Origin: Pseudobacteriovorax antillogorgiicola
Lineage (GTDB): Bacteria > Bdellovibrionota_B > Oligoflexia > Oligoflexales > Oligoflexaceae
Length of the DNA stretch: 64,000 nucleotides
Direction: 5' to 3'
Assembly: GCF_900177345.1 (NCBI RefSeq)
Contig: NZ_FWZT01000004.1
Span: forward strand, 124,001-188,000
Below, one piece after another: positions 8,183-15,633 of this stretch. The number at the start of each line of letters is the position of its first letter. Position 1 is the stretch's first letter. The translations under genes were made by a program, and so were the position numbers. The notes beneath the pieces are model-generated. The model saw nothing but the letters and a program-made list of their open reading frames with translations. It made no database searches and was not told the origin of the DNA.

Positions 8183-9148
8183 TCAGCGCTTGCCATTCCA
8201 AGTGCCACGGCGGTTACTGCCTACAGTGCGACCAACGCCCCATTCACCTTGAAAGACTTGAGCAGAACGATCGCTCGTTCTAAAACGAAACCAACCTTCT
8301 TGACCATTATCGAAGCGCCAGCGCCCAACGACTTTTTTGTTGGCATTGCTATATCGAACGTCTTGTAGAGTTCCCTTACCACCGGAAAATGTTTCGTAGC
8401 GGCCACCGAACTTGTCAAAACTCATAGACCCATATTGGATATTACCATCGGCTGCAACATAGCTAAACTGGTATGCCCCTTCCATCCATGGATTGTCTCC
8501 ATGTCCTGGTTCGCCGCCACAATCTTGGTAGTCTAGAAAGTAGCGAAACGCTCCACCATCAATTGCCATGTAGGTTTCTTTGGTCTCAGCATTGGCTCTA
8601 TGAGCAGCAATTATGATATCGGCTTGCATTAAAATTTGAATATTGCCCTCGCTATCGCCACATTCGCTGTATCCTTCGCCGATGTTGGTGGTTTCAACGA
8701 TATCTTGGACCTTGGGCTGATGGAAGTATCGATTGACAGTTAGTCGTCGTTCACTGTTTTCATAGCCTGGTCTTACAATGAGAAATGACTGCCCGTTTAA
8801 ACTAACCTCAGTTTCACCTTCCAAACCCAATTGACTGAAGCGAACTTTTTTTCCTTCTGGAACCTTAATGGGAATCACGACGCCACAGGATGCATGGACC
8901 TGTCGGTAATCGGGACTCGTTTCGATATTGAATTCATCGAATGAGATATCAAAGGTGCCATCGTTATTGGGACGAATATTTACGTTATCTTCAAAGCAAA
9001 AGGACCCGATATCTTGGGACTGCTCACCACTTGGTACATCGCTATTATTTACATCAGTTGTGTAAAAATTATCGTAGTCGATGTTTGGGGTAATGGCATC
9101 AGCAGTCCATGATATTCCTAGTGCGATCAATGGCAATAATGCTTTCAT
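8183..9148 (-). CDS. Exported DUF4360-like protein with extra C-terminal beta domain
   Basis: The 321-residue precursor has a signal peptide (MKALLPLIALGISWTADA, cleavage predicted after ADA). The first 200 or so residues resemble its two neighbours and the DUF4360 pattern: an early Cys (GSFCFED), a block with Cys followed by IPIKVPEGKKV, then a glycine-rich strand (LEGETEVSLNG), a late Cys (YSECGDSEG) and a closing IDGG. Unlike the neighbours it continues for about 105 residues of glycine- and aromatic-rich sequence with repeated W/F-x-F/W strands and ends TWNGKR. It is the last gene of a three-gene minus-strand cluster and starts only five bases after the preceding stop. DUF4360 has no established function; a secreted or surface role is inferred. 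Confidence 0.75.
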   Translation of the reverse strand: MKALLPLIALGISWTADAITPNIDYDNFYTTDVNNSDVPSGEQSQDIGSFCFEDNVNIRPNNDGTFDISFDEFNIETSPDYRQVHASCGVVIPIKVPEGKKVRFSQLGLEGETEVSLNGQSFLIVRPGYENSERRLTVNRYFHQPKVQDIVETTNIGEGYSECGDSEGNIQILMQADIIIAAHRANAETKETYMAIDGGAFRYFLDYQDCGGEPGHGDNPWMEGAYQFSYVAADGNIQYGSMSFDKFGGRYETFSGGKGTLQDVRYSNANKKVVGRWRFDNGQEGWFRFRTSDRSAQVFQGEWGVGRTVGSNRRGTWNGKR

Positions 9149-9153
9149 AATTC

Positions 9154-9801
9154 TTACTCCTTAGTAGTATCAGTTTTAGGGCTTCCATCGTTGCTGAGGC
9201 AATCAGCAAGGACAGCGTCAATGATCATAGAGTTTATCGCAAGGGTTCCCAAGAGTGGTTCAGAGTCTGGTTCTTGATCAAGGTCCCCGGTGTTTTTTAG
9301 ATTTGTCTTGATGAGAGTTTTATATAGACCATCCTGGCCACAGGCTTGTGAACCTGATTTTGCAGACATAGAAAAAAGGAACTCTTGCTCACCAGCAAAA
9401 TTGCTTACTACTGCTGGACGTATCTCGCCACGATCTCTTTGCCGGATAGATATGCTGGCTTCGTCATTAGCCTGAATGGCCCCGCTACCAGATAGAGATA
9501 TATCGATTTTGATCAATCGCTGATTGTCACCAATTTCCAGGTCCCAGAACAACTCACAGCTGCGTCTAGCTGAGGCCTCTAAACTCCGTTCAAGTCTAAA
9601 ATCAAAGAAGTCTATTTTGAATCGCTGGCTTCCTTGTTTTTGAACCTTAAACAATTTGGGGCAGCTCTTGCCATTTAAACTTATATTTTCAAGTTCGGCT
9701 TGGTCGGTGATAGCTTCATCAGATTCAACCATCTCTCCGTTGGCCATGGTAGCACTTGCGATGAAGCTAGTGAACAACAGAGCTTTATGTAATAATCTCA
9801 T
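9154..9801 (-). CDS. Exported DUF4360-like protein, middle gene of tandem trio
   Basis: The 215-residue precursor has a signal peptide ending near ATMANG. The mature part carries the same ordered features as its neighbours: NGKSCPKLF, then a strand IDFFDFRLE, a Cys in the block RRSCELFWDLEIGDN, a GSGAIQAN strand, and a late Cys in GSQACGQDG. The usual proline-rich 'PxGY' turn is replaced by EIGDNQ, so this is the most diverged of the three. It lacks the long C-terminal extension of the gene downstream and ends in a polar tail. It lies between the other two copies with gaps of 45 and five bases, so the three genes are probably one transcript made by tandem duplication. Function is unknown. Confidence 0.7.
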   Translation of the reverse strand: MRLLHKALLFTSFIASATMANGEMVESDEAITDQAELENISLNGKSCPKLFKVQKQGSQRFKIDFFDFRLERSLEASARRSCELFWDLEIGDNQRLIKIDISLSGSGAIQANDEASISIRQRDRGEIRPAVVSNFAGEQEFLFSMSAKSGSQACGQDGLYKTLIKTNLKNTGDLDQEPDSEPLLGTLAINSMIIDAVLADCLSNDGSPKTDTTKE

Positions 9802-9846
9802 AAGAAAACCTCTTTTGTGAGCCTCCCGAGGGAGGCCTCATGTTTT

Positions 9847-10443
9847 TTAGCAGTGATCGTACTCAAATTTGTAGCTTAGAGCAGGTTGCTTCAGAGCACC
9901 GCCATCGATAGAAATATAGCCGTTCCGGCTGCGGATCTTTATAGTTGTTTTCAGTGAGAAGTCTTCACCACAGCCACGATAGTCCCAGCCTTCCGCGACA
10001 TTGAATGATTGCTCGACTTCAAAGGTCTCAGAAAGATCGAATGATTCACTATAGGCGGCTCCGACAGTCCCTGCCAAGCGATGACGAACGCTAATATTAG
10101 CGTTGCCTTCAGCCATAAGATCAGTCTCTCCTTCAAATGCCACACTTTTTACTTTTACCCTGTAACCGGGGGGAACTTTGATAGGTGTGAATATCGTACA
10201 TGAACGAGATAGGGTTTTAGCCTCAAAATTATCCACTTCGAAGCCGTCGAAGATAAAGTCTAGATTACCACCAGACTCGTTGTTCGTTAGCTGGGGAACG
10301 GAAATCAGGGGCAAATTATCTTCCATGCAGCCTCGACCAGAGAACTCAACCCCGCCACGATCTATTACGACTTCAGGGACTTGGCCTGCGAATGCAGAGC
10401 TAGCCATAGATAAACCAAGAACAAATGATGCGATAGATTTCAT
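9847..10443 (-). CDS. Exported DUF4360-like protein, first gene of tandem trio
   Basis: The 198-residue precursor has a clear signal peptide (MKSIASFVLGLSMASSAFA, cleavage after AFA). The mature domain follows the DUF4360 pattern: FSGRGCMEDN near the start, the strand DFIFDGFEVDNFEA, a Cys followed by PIKVPPGYRVKV, the strand AFEGETDLMAEGNA, a late YRGCGEDF, and ISIDGG close to the end. It stops there, so it probably represents the minimal domain. The four cysteines in the mature part could form two disulfides in the periplasm or outside. A weak GG-containing ribosome-binding region precedes the ATG at 10443. It is the promoter-proximal gene of the trio; function is unknown. Confidence 0.75.
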   Translation of the reverse strand: MKSIASFVLGLSMASSAFAGQVPEVVIDRGGVEFSGRGCMEDNLPLISVPQLTNNESGGNLDFIFDGFEVDNFEAKTLSRSCTIFTPIKVPPGYRVKVKSVAFEGETDLMAEGNANISVRHRLAGTVGAAYSESFDLSETFEVEQSFNVAEGWDYRGCGEDFSLKTTIKIRSRNGYISIDGGALKQPALSYKFEYDHC

Positions 10444-10650
10444 GATAGTGCCTTTCAGTTTATAATCTTTGTTTTATTGCAGATGTCTTCTGCGATGTGA
10501 AAAAGCTACTCAATTCAAAGGTGGAAAAAAAGGTTTACCAAGGGACATGAGGGGACATGGAACGTATTGATAACACTGGTAATATTGTGTATAAAGTCTT
10601 ATCTCTAGTTAGCTTTTTTACAGTTATTGATAGAATTTGAGAGGTTAATA

Positions 10651-11040
10651 ATGGTTTACCCAATATTTGCAATGGTATCTTTATTCTTTGTAGTTTTATT
10701 ATATGGGCTTGTAATTCGTATTAAAGCGGTCAAGCAGGGAACGGTGCATGGGCATTACTTTAAGACTTTTGAAGCACGAGCGGCGATCCCCGAAAAAATT
10801 GTTCAGCACAAAAACCACATCGAGAATCTTTCCCAAGCACCTATCTTGTTTTATGTGGCTTGCGTAGTTGCTATGATTCAAACCTATGATGACACCATGA
10901 TAATATTAGCCTGGCTATATGTAGCCTTACGGATAGTCCACAGTATCATTCATCTCAGCTACAACAATGTGATTCACAGGTTATCTGCGTTCTTGGCAAG
11001 TAACGTTGTGCTTGTCGTTCTTTGGTTGAGACTGCTTTAG
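10651..11040 (+). CDS. MAPEG-family membrane protein, copy 2
   Basis: ATG 10651 is chosen over a TTG at 10627 because GAGAGG sits six bases upstream. The 129-residue product has four hydrophobic helices. The region between helices 1 and 2 reads HKNHIENLSQAPILFY, which keeps the Asn-Glu-x-Pro arrangement of MAPEG proteins, and a later ALRIVHSIIHLSYNN matches the usual Arg/His-containing helix 3 end. It is more diverged than copy 1 at 7629, and the pairing with it is probably ancient. A glutathione-dependent or related membrane activity is inferred from family only. It is monocistronic as far as can be seen. Confidence 0.75.
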   Translation: MVYPIFAMVSLFFVVLLYGLVIRIKAVKQGTVHGHYFKTFEARAAIPEKIVQHKNHIENLSQAPILFYVACVVAMIQTYDDTMIILAWLYVALRIVHSIIHLSYNNVIHRLSAFLASNVVLVVLWLRLL

Positions 11041-11107
11041 AGCTTAAGTTTGGCTGGTAGGAGCTTCAATTCCGGGTGTTCAAGCCCTCATGGGTAACTC
11101 GATTGAA

Positions 11108-11226
11108 CTAGTGCCTAGTCGATTTGAAGCCTTGGCGTTGTTGACTTTGTCACTCGTTCGTCACCGTACCCAGCACGTGCTGTCTCCTCGTTGCCTAGCC
11201 GATAATTCAACTTGAGTAGGCACTAG
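11108..11226. repeat. Inverted-repeat-bounded element, 119 bp
   Basis: The two 21-base ends (11108-11128 and 11206-11226) are inverted repeats matching at about 18 of 21 positions, beginning CTAGTGCCTA. Near the centre is the perfect palindrome CAGCACGTGCTG at 11171-11182. Between them is a T/C/G-rich segment with repeated TCGT and CTCG words. The layout is like a miniature mobile element or a REP/BIME-like sequence. No target-site duplication was identified. Confidence 0.5.
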
Positions 11227-11279
11227 GCTGGTGACGTTTCGAATATAAGTATCTGAGATAACGTGATAAATACAATGTG

Positions 11280-11320
11280 TTGTCGCTCGTCGTCACCATA
11301 TTCCCGATATGGCATTGTCT
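11280..11320. repeat. Segment related to the 11108 element core, with its own palindrome
   Basis: TTGTCGCTCGTCGTCACC at 11280-11297 resembles TTGTCACTCGTTCGTCACC at 11147-11165 (one substitution, one gap). Each copy is then followed by a palindrome: CCATAT-TCCCG-ATATGG here, and CAGCACGTGCTG in the first copy. After the palindrome both continue with a TCTC-rich stretch. The palindromes differ in sequence while the flanks are kept, as in structured repeats under compensatory change. Confidence 0.4.
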
Positions 11321-11561
11321 CGCTTCTAGGCTCGTCTTCATCCAGTCAGACCAGCTAAGTGTCTTGGGAACGTCAACAGCCCTTAGTAAAACTTCTGATC
11401 AGATGTCGCTCCCTACCACATCTTTCTGAATTTTAGCTAAATAGATTCCGACATTTAAGCTAGGCCTGGACCTTGCACAAGTCCACCTAGGAAATGCTTT
11501 TTATAATCATTAACACTGCGATGAAGCTGGAAGATCGGAAGCTGTGGAGTTGGAGGCAGAT

Positions 11562-11780
11562 ATGAACTTTTCTAAGTTATCACTCTCAATGATTGCGTTG
11601 CTAATGCTTGGATGTGGTCCTGAGGGTTACAACCAAAAAATTAGTAGTGTTGATTGCGAGTCGGTTAAAGATGATGGAAGTACTACTTTGAAGACAGATC
11701 AATCAGCAAATCAATTAGAAAATGTAGATATTGCTACCAATACGCTATTGATCTCTGAAATCTGCGTGAACCAGAAGTAA
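11562..11780 (+). CDS. Small predicted lipoprotein
   Basis: ATG 11562 has GGAGG five bases upstream and opens a signal peptide (MNFSKLSLSMIALLMLGCG) with a Cys in a lipobox-like context LMLGC. The mature part is about 55 residues, polar, with two further cysteines (VDCESV and SEICVN). No family is recognised. It follows a 500-base non-coding region and precedes a convergent gene. A surface or periplasmic lipoprotein is the only safe statement. Confidence 0.65.
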   Translation: MNFSKLSLSMIALLMLGCGPEGYNQKISSVDCESVKDDGSTTLKTDQSANQLENVDIATNTLLISEICVNQK

Positions 11781-11847
11781 AAATCAAATGGGTAAAGCTG
11801 ATTTCAGTTCCACATGAATCATTGATAAACGCCAAACTGAATACTCA

Positions 11848-12720
11848 TTATCCGAGCTGCTGGTGCTTGTCTTGAATAAAAAGGCTGTCTCGGTCTTCTT
11901 GGGAAACGAATGTGCCTGCGATGCCTTGTCGGGATAAAACCAGCTTTAAGCGTTCCGCCTCCAAGTGAAAAAAGCGCTTCAAAATTTTTAGGCTAGCTTG
12001 AATCTCTGTTGCTTGGTGACGGGCTTGGGGCTTTTCAAGGAGCGCCTCAGCCAATTGACCCAGCAAACCTATTGATTCCCCTGCTAGAAAATTATTTACT
12101 GATTGCTGCCAATATGGATCGATTTGGCGAAAGCTGGCCGCCATTGTATAAGTGCCCTGGCGATGAGCTTGACTCAACTTGGGGTCGAGGTGTCCTAAAA
12201 AGCCCATCAGGTGGCTCAATGCCTGAAATGCTTCCTTACTTAAGTGTCTTGAGCGAAAGCAGCCAAAAAATTTCGTCTCCTCAGAGAATTCCTCATGGGG
12301 TTGGCTGGTGTAGATAAGGCTAAACTCTCTGGCAGGTTCGTTGTAGTGGAATGCCAGGTAAGGGTACATAAAGTAAAAGGCACCGGCTACGTTATAAGGT
12401 GGTTGGTGGTAACGAATAAGCTGGTTTTCTAGCAAGAGTGCAGCCGCTTCATTGGGGCACAAGCTTAGGCATATTTTAAAGAACTTGCGCCTGATAAGCC
12501 TCATTTTGCGATGTTTCTTACGCCTGCCTGCAGACTGGTACTGATTGAGCCTTTGCCTAAGGTTTACGGCTTTGCCAACATACATCAGCTTGTCATCTTG
12601 ATCATGAAAGCAGTAGACTCCCGTGACTTGGGGAATATGTTGCAACCAGTCCTTTCGATTGCATGTGATCTGTTCGCTCTCAATTTGGATCACAATCGAG
12701 TCAGATTTTCGAGTCTGCAA
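11848..12720 (-). CDS. GIY-YIG endonuclease-domain protein (UvrC/Cho-like)
   Basis: The 290-residue protein opens with a GIY-YIG nuclease domain resembling the N-terminus of UvrC and the Cho endonuclease. The motif elements are GVY at residues 34-36, YVG at 47-49, Arg57, and the catalytic Glu98 in LLLENQLIRYHQPPYN. In UvrC/Cho this domain cuts DNA 3' of a lesion. The remaining 180 residues are not the UvrBC-binding or RNase H-like parts of full UvrC (about 600 residues), which makes a Cho-type or independent nuclease more likely than a UvrC orthologue. It starts 18 bases after the stop of the ParB-like gene, so the two form an operon. A DNA-repair role is inferred from family. Confidence 0.82.
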   Translation of the reverse strand: MQTRKSDSIVIQIESEQITCNRKDWLQHIPQVTGVYCFHDQDDKLMYVGKAVNLRQRLNQYQSAGRRKKHRKMRLIRRKFFKICLSLCPNEAAALLLENQLIRYHQPPYNVAGAFYFMYPYLAFHYNEPAREFSLIYTSQPHEEFSEETKFFGCFRSRHLSKEAFQALSHLMGFLGHLDPKLSQAHRQGTYTMAASFRQIDPYWQQSVNNFLAGESIGLLGQLAEALLEKPQARHQATEIQASLKILKRFFHLEAERLKLVLSRQGIAGTFVSQEDRDSLFIQDKHQQLG

Positions 12721-12738
12721 AAATACCTTCCTCTGCCG

Positions 12739-13473
12739 TTAGCTTTTTAAATCGAGCTCACGGGATAAACACGTTAGAACAGTTTTTATCTGATCATGGG
12801 AAAACTGCCCAGTAGCGGCCAGTCGCTCACCGATGCGATTCTTATTCACACGGGGACCACTTCGCTTCTGTGCACCTCGCCGGACATTTTTCTGATTTAA
12901 GACATCCTGCAAGGCCGCGACCATATCAAAAGAAGGATCTTTTTGAAAGCGGGCTGCGAACTTAAAAACAACGGAATCTCGCAGTTTGGGGTTCTCGCGG
13001 ATAAATTCAATCACTTCCCTGGGCAGTTCATTTATCCCTAAGGTTTTCTTAACAGAGGCAGGGCTTTCATCAACCATGAGTCCGATCGTTTCTAAATCTA
13101 GGCCTGAATCAAGGAGCTTAGCATAAGCTGTAGCCCTGTCCAAAAGGGCCATATCCTTGCGCATGGCGTTGGCCATAACTGATTTAATGGCGGTGCATTG
13201 GGACTGATATTCTTCTATGGATCCGCGGACTACCTCAGCCTGAAACACCAGATGTGCATGGCGTGGATCTGATTTGATGCGGCGGATCGCTTCTAAGCGA
13301 TGATGGCCTGAGATTACAAACAGCTCCCCAGTTTCGTTCACATGAAAAAGGTGGATGGGCTCCTGCAAGCCGATCGCTAAGATAGACCGAACCAGCTTAT
13401 CCACCGTATCTTCGTCTAAGCTCCGGTAGTTGTCTGATTTGATAGTATCAAGATCGTAAAGATTTTTGAGCAT
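12739..13473 (-). CDS. ParB/Srx-fold domain protein
   Basis: ATG 13473 is chosen over the upstream GTG at 13515 because GGAG precedes it at good spacing. The 244-residue product has a ParB/sulfiredoxin-like N-terminal domain with SGHHRLEAIRR at 55-65, the nucleotide-binding box of this fold, and VVRG further on. A helical region follows that resembles the ParB DNA-binding segment (the stretch MVDESPASVKKTLGINELP looks like a helix-turn-helix). No parA lies nearby, so a chromosome-partition role is unlikely. Pairing with a GIY-YIG nuclease in one transcript hints at DNA binding plus cleavage, which is inference. The C-terminus is basic (RRGAQKRSGPRVNKNR). Confidence 0.8.
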   Translation of the reverse strand: MLKNLYDLDTIKSDNYRSLDEDTVDKLVRSILAIGLQEPIHLFHVNETGELFVISGHHRLEAIRRIKSDPRHAHLVFQAEVVRGSIEEYQSQCTAIKSVMANAMRKDMALLDRATAYAKLLDSGLDLETIGLMVDESPASVKKTLGINELPREVIEFIRENPKLRDSVVFKFAARFQKDPSFDMVAALQDVLNQKNVRRGAQKRSGPRVNKNRIGERLAATGQFSHDQIKTVLTCLSRELDLKS

Positions 13474-13827
13474 CGGGGTCTCCTTTTTCAATGACAAGGT
13501 GCCGGTTGGCGACACGTCTCGGAGGACTCTAGGTAATTATCCAGATTTAACCACAAAAATGCAATTTGTTTAGGAGGAGGAATATGAGGCATCCCGTGAG
13601 ATAGCATCCTACAGCTCTTGACCGAGAAGAGTTTCCAGGTTTTTGACAAGTGACAACGGAAGAGCCGAGCTTGGCGAACTACAGGACCCATTTTCATACG
13701 TAAAAATAGCGTGCTAAAGGGTGTTCCCTCAAGGCTCCTACATAAATGTAATGAAAACTTTGAGTTAGAGCCTTCAACTCCGAAGAGAAGGTTGCTAGTC
13801 TTCTCTTTTAAACAATAAAGGGTGGTC

Positions 13828-14904
13828 ATGATTAGGTCGGAATCGGGTGGTGGACCCTACCAATCCACGCTTTGGATGGCGACACAAGAGCCGGAATTGA
13901 ATGAATTCCTGGGTTATCTTTCGCGGAAAAAGGATGAGCTTCTCGAAAAGCCGAACGCAGACCATGTATTCTTCTTCAATGAAGACCACGTGCAACGGGT
14001 ACGCAAAGAGTTTTCCCGTATGATCCTAAAAGGCGAGGAGCGGCTGCATCGACTTTGTGGGCTTTTTGCTGATCACTTTATGGCAAGCGACTACTTTCTA
14101 AAATCGGTGGTGATTGGGCGTAATGCTGAGGAAGAGTCGTTCTATTTGAGTCAGGGCATCACCGAAGATGAAATCTATAAAACCACAGACCTCGACTTGG
14201 GACGTCGGCTTCTTGGAAGGATGAAGTTTCAAAAAGGTGATACCTGGGTTCTGCCATCACTCGTGGCCAATTTTGTCGAGTACCAATCAGCATCTACCAA
14301 TGAATTTCAAATTCATAAAATGGTAAGTCGGATCAAAGCTGAAGAGGAAATCTGGGCTAAGGCTGTGGATGAGATCTTTCAGCTTGATCAAATCGTATCG
14401 CGTGATAAGAAACTACGCAAGCTGTCCTTCTATATTAAAGATATATTTGGAGTTAAGTTTGTTGTCTCAAAAAGTCATCATGTCCCACGGCTTCTCTCGG
14501 CTCTTGAAAACTTTCGAGGAGATAACCGCAATGATGAAATTCGTATCATCGAAGTGAAAAACCACCTTGGATTACAAAAACAAAAGAAATCGGGGTGGCA
14601 AGCCTTGAAAGTTGTGGTTGCGTGGCAGGGGAAGGTCTTCGAAATCCAAATCCAGCCTCTCGAAGTCTATCTGCGAGAGCAAGAGTATTTAACTGGTGAG
14701 AGCCATGCTGGGTTCAAAGAGCGAAGGGAGCGAATTCGTAATGAGGTTGCTCAAAAGTTGCCTCTGTTTGGGTTTTATGTGGAGCTTTTAAAGTGGTTGT
14801 TCATCAATCCCCACCAAAAACCCCCGCAAATGTCAGGGATTCGAGTCGAGTTGGACAACAGCAAGAATCAACTTACTTCACCTGAGCCGGACCTCTCTTC
14901 TTGA
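13828..14904 (+). CDS. Divergent RelA/SpoT-like nucleotidyltransferase-fold protein
   Basis: ATG 13828 has AAGGG upstream and is preferred to the GTG at 13822. The 358-residue protein is not a standard RelA or SpoT. In its second half, however, the order of elements is that of the RelA/SpoT synthetase fold: KDIFGVKFVV (cf. D-x-x-G-x-R/K), a helix, IIEVKNHLGLQKQKKSGWQALKVVV (cf. the K-x-G-Y-x-S/A-x-H region), then VFEIQIQPLEVYLREQE (cf. E-x-Q-[IV]-R-T). The G-loop Tyr is replaced by Trp and the RT pair by QP, so (p)ppGpp synthesis is doubtful. There is no HD hydrolase, TGS or ACT domain. The gene overlaps the convergent solute-binding gene by 32 bases. Confidence 0.6.
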   Translation: MIRSESGGGPYQSTLWMATQEPELNEFLGYLSRKKDELLEKPNADHVFFFNEDHVQRVRKEFSRMILKGEERLHRLCGLFADHFMASDYFLKSVVIGRNAEEESFYLSQGITEDEIYKTTDLDLGRRLLGRMKFQKGDTWVLPSLVANFVEYQSASTNEFQIHKMVSRIKAEEEIWAKAVDEIFQLDQIVSRDKKLRKLSFYIKDIFGVKFVVSKSHHVPRLLSALENFRGDNRNDEIRIIEVKNHLGLQKQKKSGWQALKVVVAWQGKVFEIQIQPLEVYLREQEYLTGESHAGFKERRERIRNEVAQKLPLFGFYVELLKWLFINPHQKPPQMSGIRVELDNSKNQLTSPEPDLSS

Positions 14905-15544
14905 GAACGGCATTGAGCCGAGGCATGATGAGCTTATGCCGCTTGTGAAGGAATGTATAGCCTTTTAGGTGAGTGATCGGCGGTTCAAGTCTCCTGACCG
15001 AAGCATATCTTTCATGGGACTCTAAAATTTTCTCAGCGAAAGCTGTCGGCAAGACAACATAATCGATGCGCTTTTTCATGAGCATTCTAAACAGGTGATC
15101 AATCTTACTACCCTCTGTGAGGGTCATGGGAGACTTTGATAAAAATGTTCTAATAGCATTGAGTTCACGGAGTATTCCTACTTCCTTTTGAGACAGAAGT
15201 TCAAGGGATGCTTTTCTTTCTGATTTACTGATAGAGTAAACCGAGACCGAACCCAATGCTGTAGGGTAATCAAGCTGTACTAAGTTTTCTTGGCTTGGAT
15301 AAGAGGGCAGTGCTTCAGGGACTAGGAGTAAAATCCCGTCTGTCTTTCCTGAGTTGGCTTCAATAACGGATCGGGCCGGTGGAATTTCAAAAAATTCCAC
15401 TTTTACCTGGGCTTCGTCAAAAACGTCTGCCATATGACTGACAATCGGCTCTAGGCCTTTTTGGTTGAGGTAACCAATTTGAAGTGTTTGAGACAATCCG
15501 AGATTGGCTAGGCTCAATAGGATAAAAATAAGTGAATATCTCAT
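14873..15544 (-). CDS. Periplasmic solute-binding-like protein (SBP_bac_3 type)
   Basis: The 223-residue precursor has a signal peptide (MRYSLIFILLSLANLGLSQ). The mature domain is short for the amino-acid-binding family (usually about 230-250) but follows its pattern: an opening strand TLQIGYLNQKG, a PPARSVIEANSGKTDG segment typical of proteins that read a ligand-binding cleft, and LFRMLMKKRIDYVVLPTAF near the end. No permease or ATPase gene is adjacent. It lies 89 bases downstream of a 7TMR-DISM/PP2C gene in the same direction, so it may be a ligand-sensing protein for that receptor rather than a transporter part. This is inference. Its 3' end overlaps the convergent gene by 32 bases. Confidence 0.7.
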   Translation of the reverse strand: MRYSLIFILLSLANLGLSQTLQIGYLNQKGLEPIVSHMADVFDEAQVKVEFFEIPPARSVIEANSGKTDGILLLVPEALPSYPSQENLVQLDYPTALGSVSVYSISKSERKASLELLSQKEVGILRELNAIRTFLSKSPMTLTEGSKIDHLFRMLMKKRIDYVVLPTAFAEKILESHERYASVRRLEPPITHLKGYTFLHKRHKLIMPRLNAVLKKRGPAQVK

Positions 15545-15633
15545 GGCTTGCTCGCATCGGTAATGTCAATCATAGTCATTGTAATGTCTCTGCTCTCGAT
15601 GGTCCACAGGAGAGTGATCATCTAGTGCTCAAG

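Larger units (their letters stand above)
11041..11561. other. Long intergenic region, 521 bases, with repeat-like elements
   Basis: No convincing gene is present. The region holds an inverted-repeat-bounded element (11108-11226) and a related smaller palindromic segment (11280-11320), both listed separately. The remainder, up to the small lipoprotein start, shows no clear feature. Confidence 0.6.

Noticed and set aside
10537-10562. Short tandem repeat of GGGACATG before the second MAPEG-like gene
   Set aside because: Only two units; probably chance, and no regulator motif is known to match.
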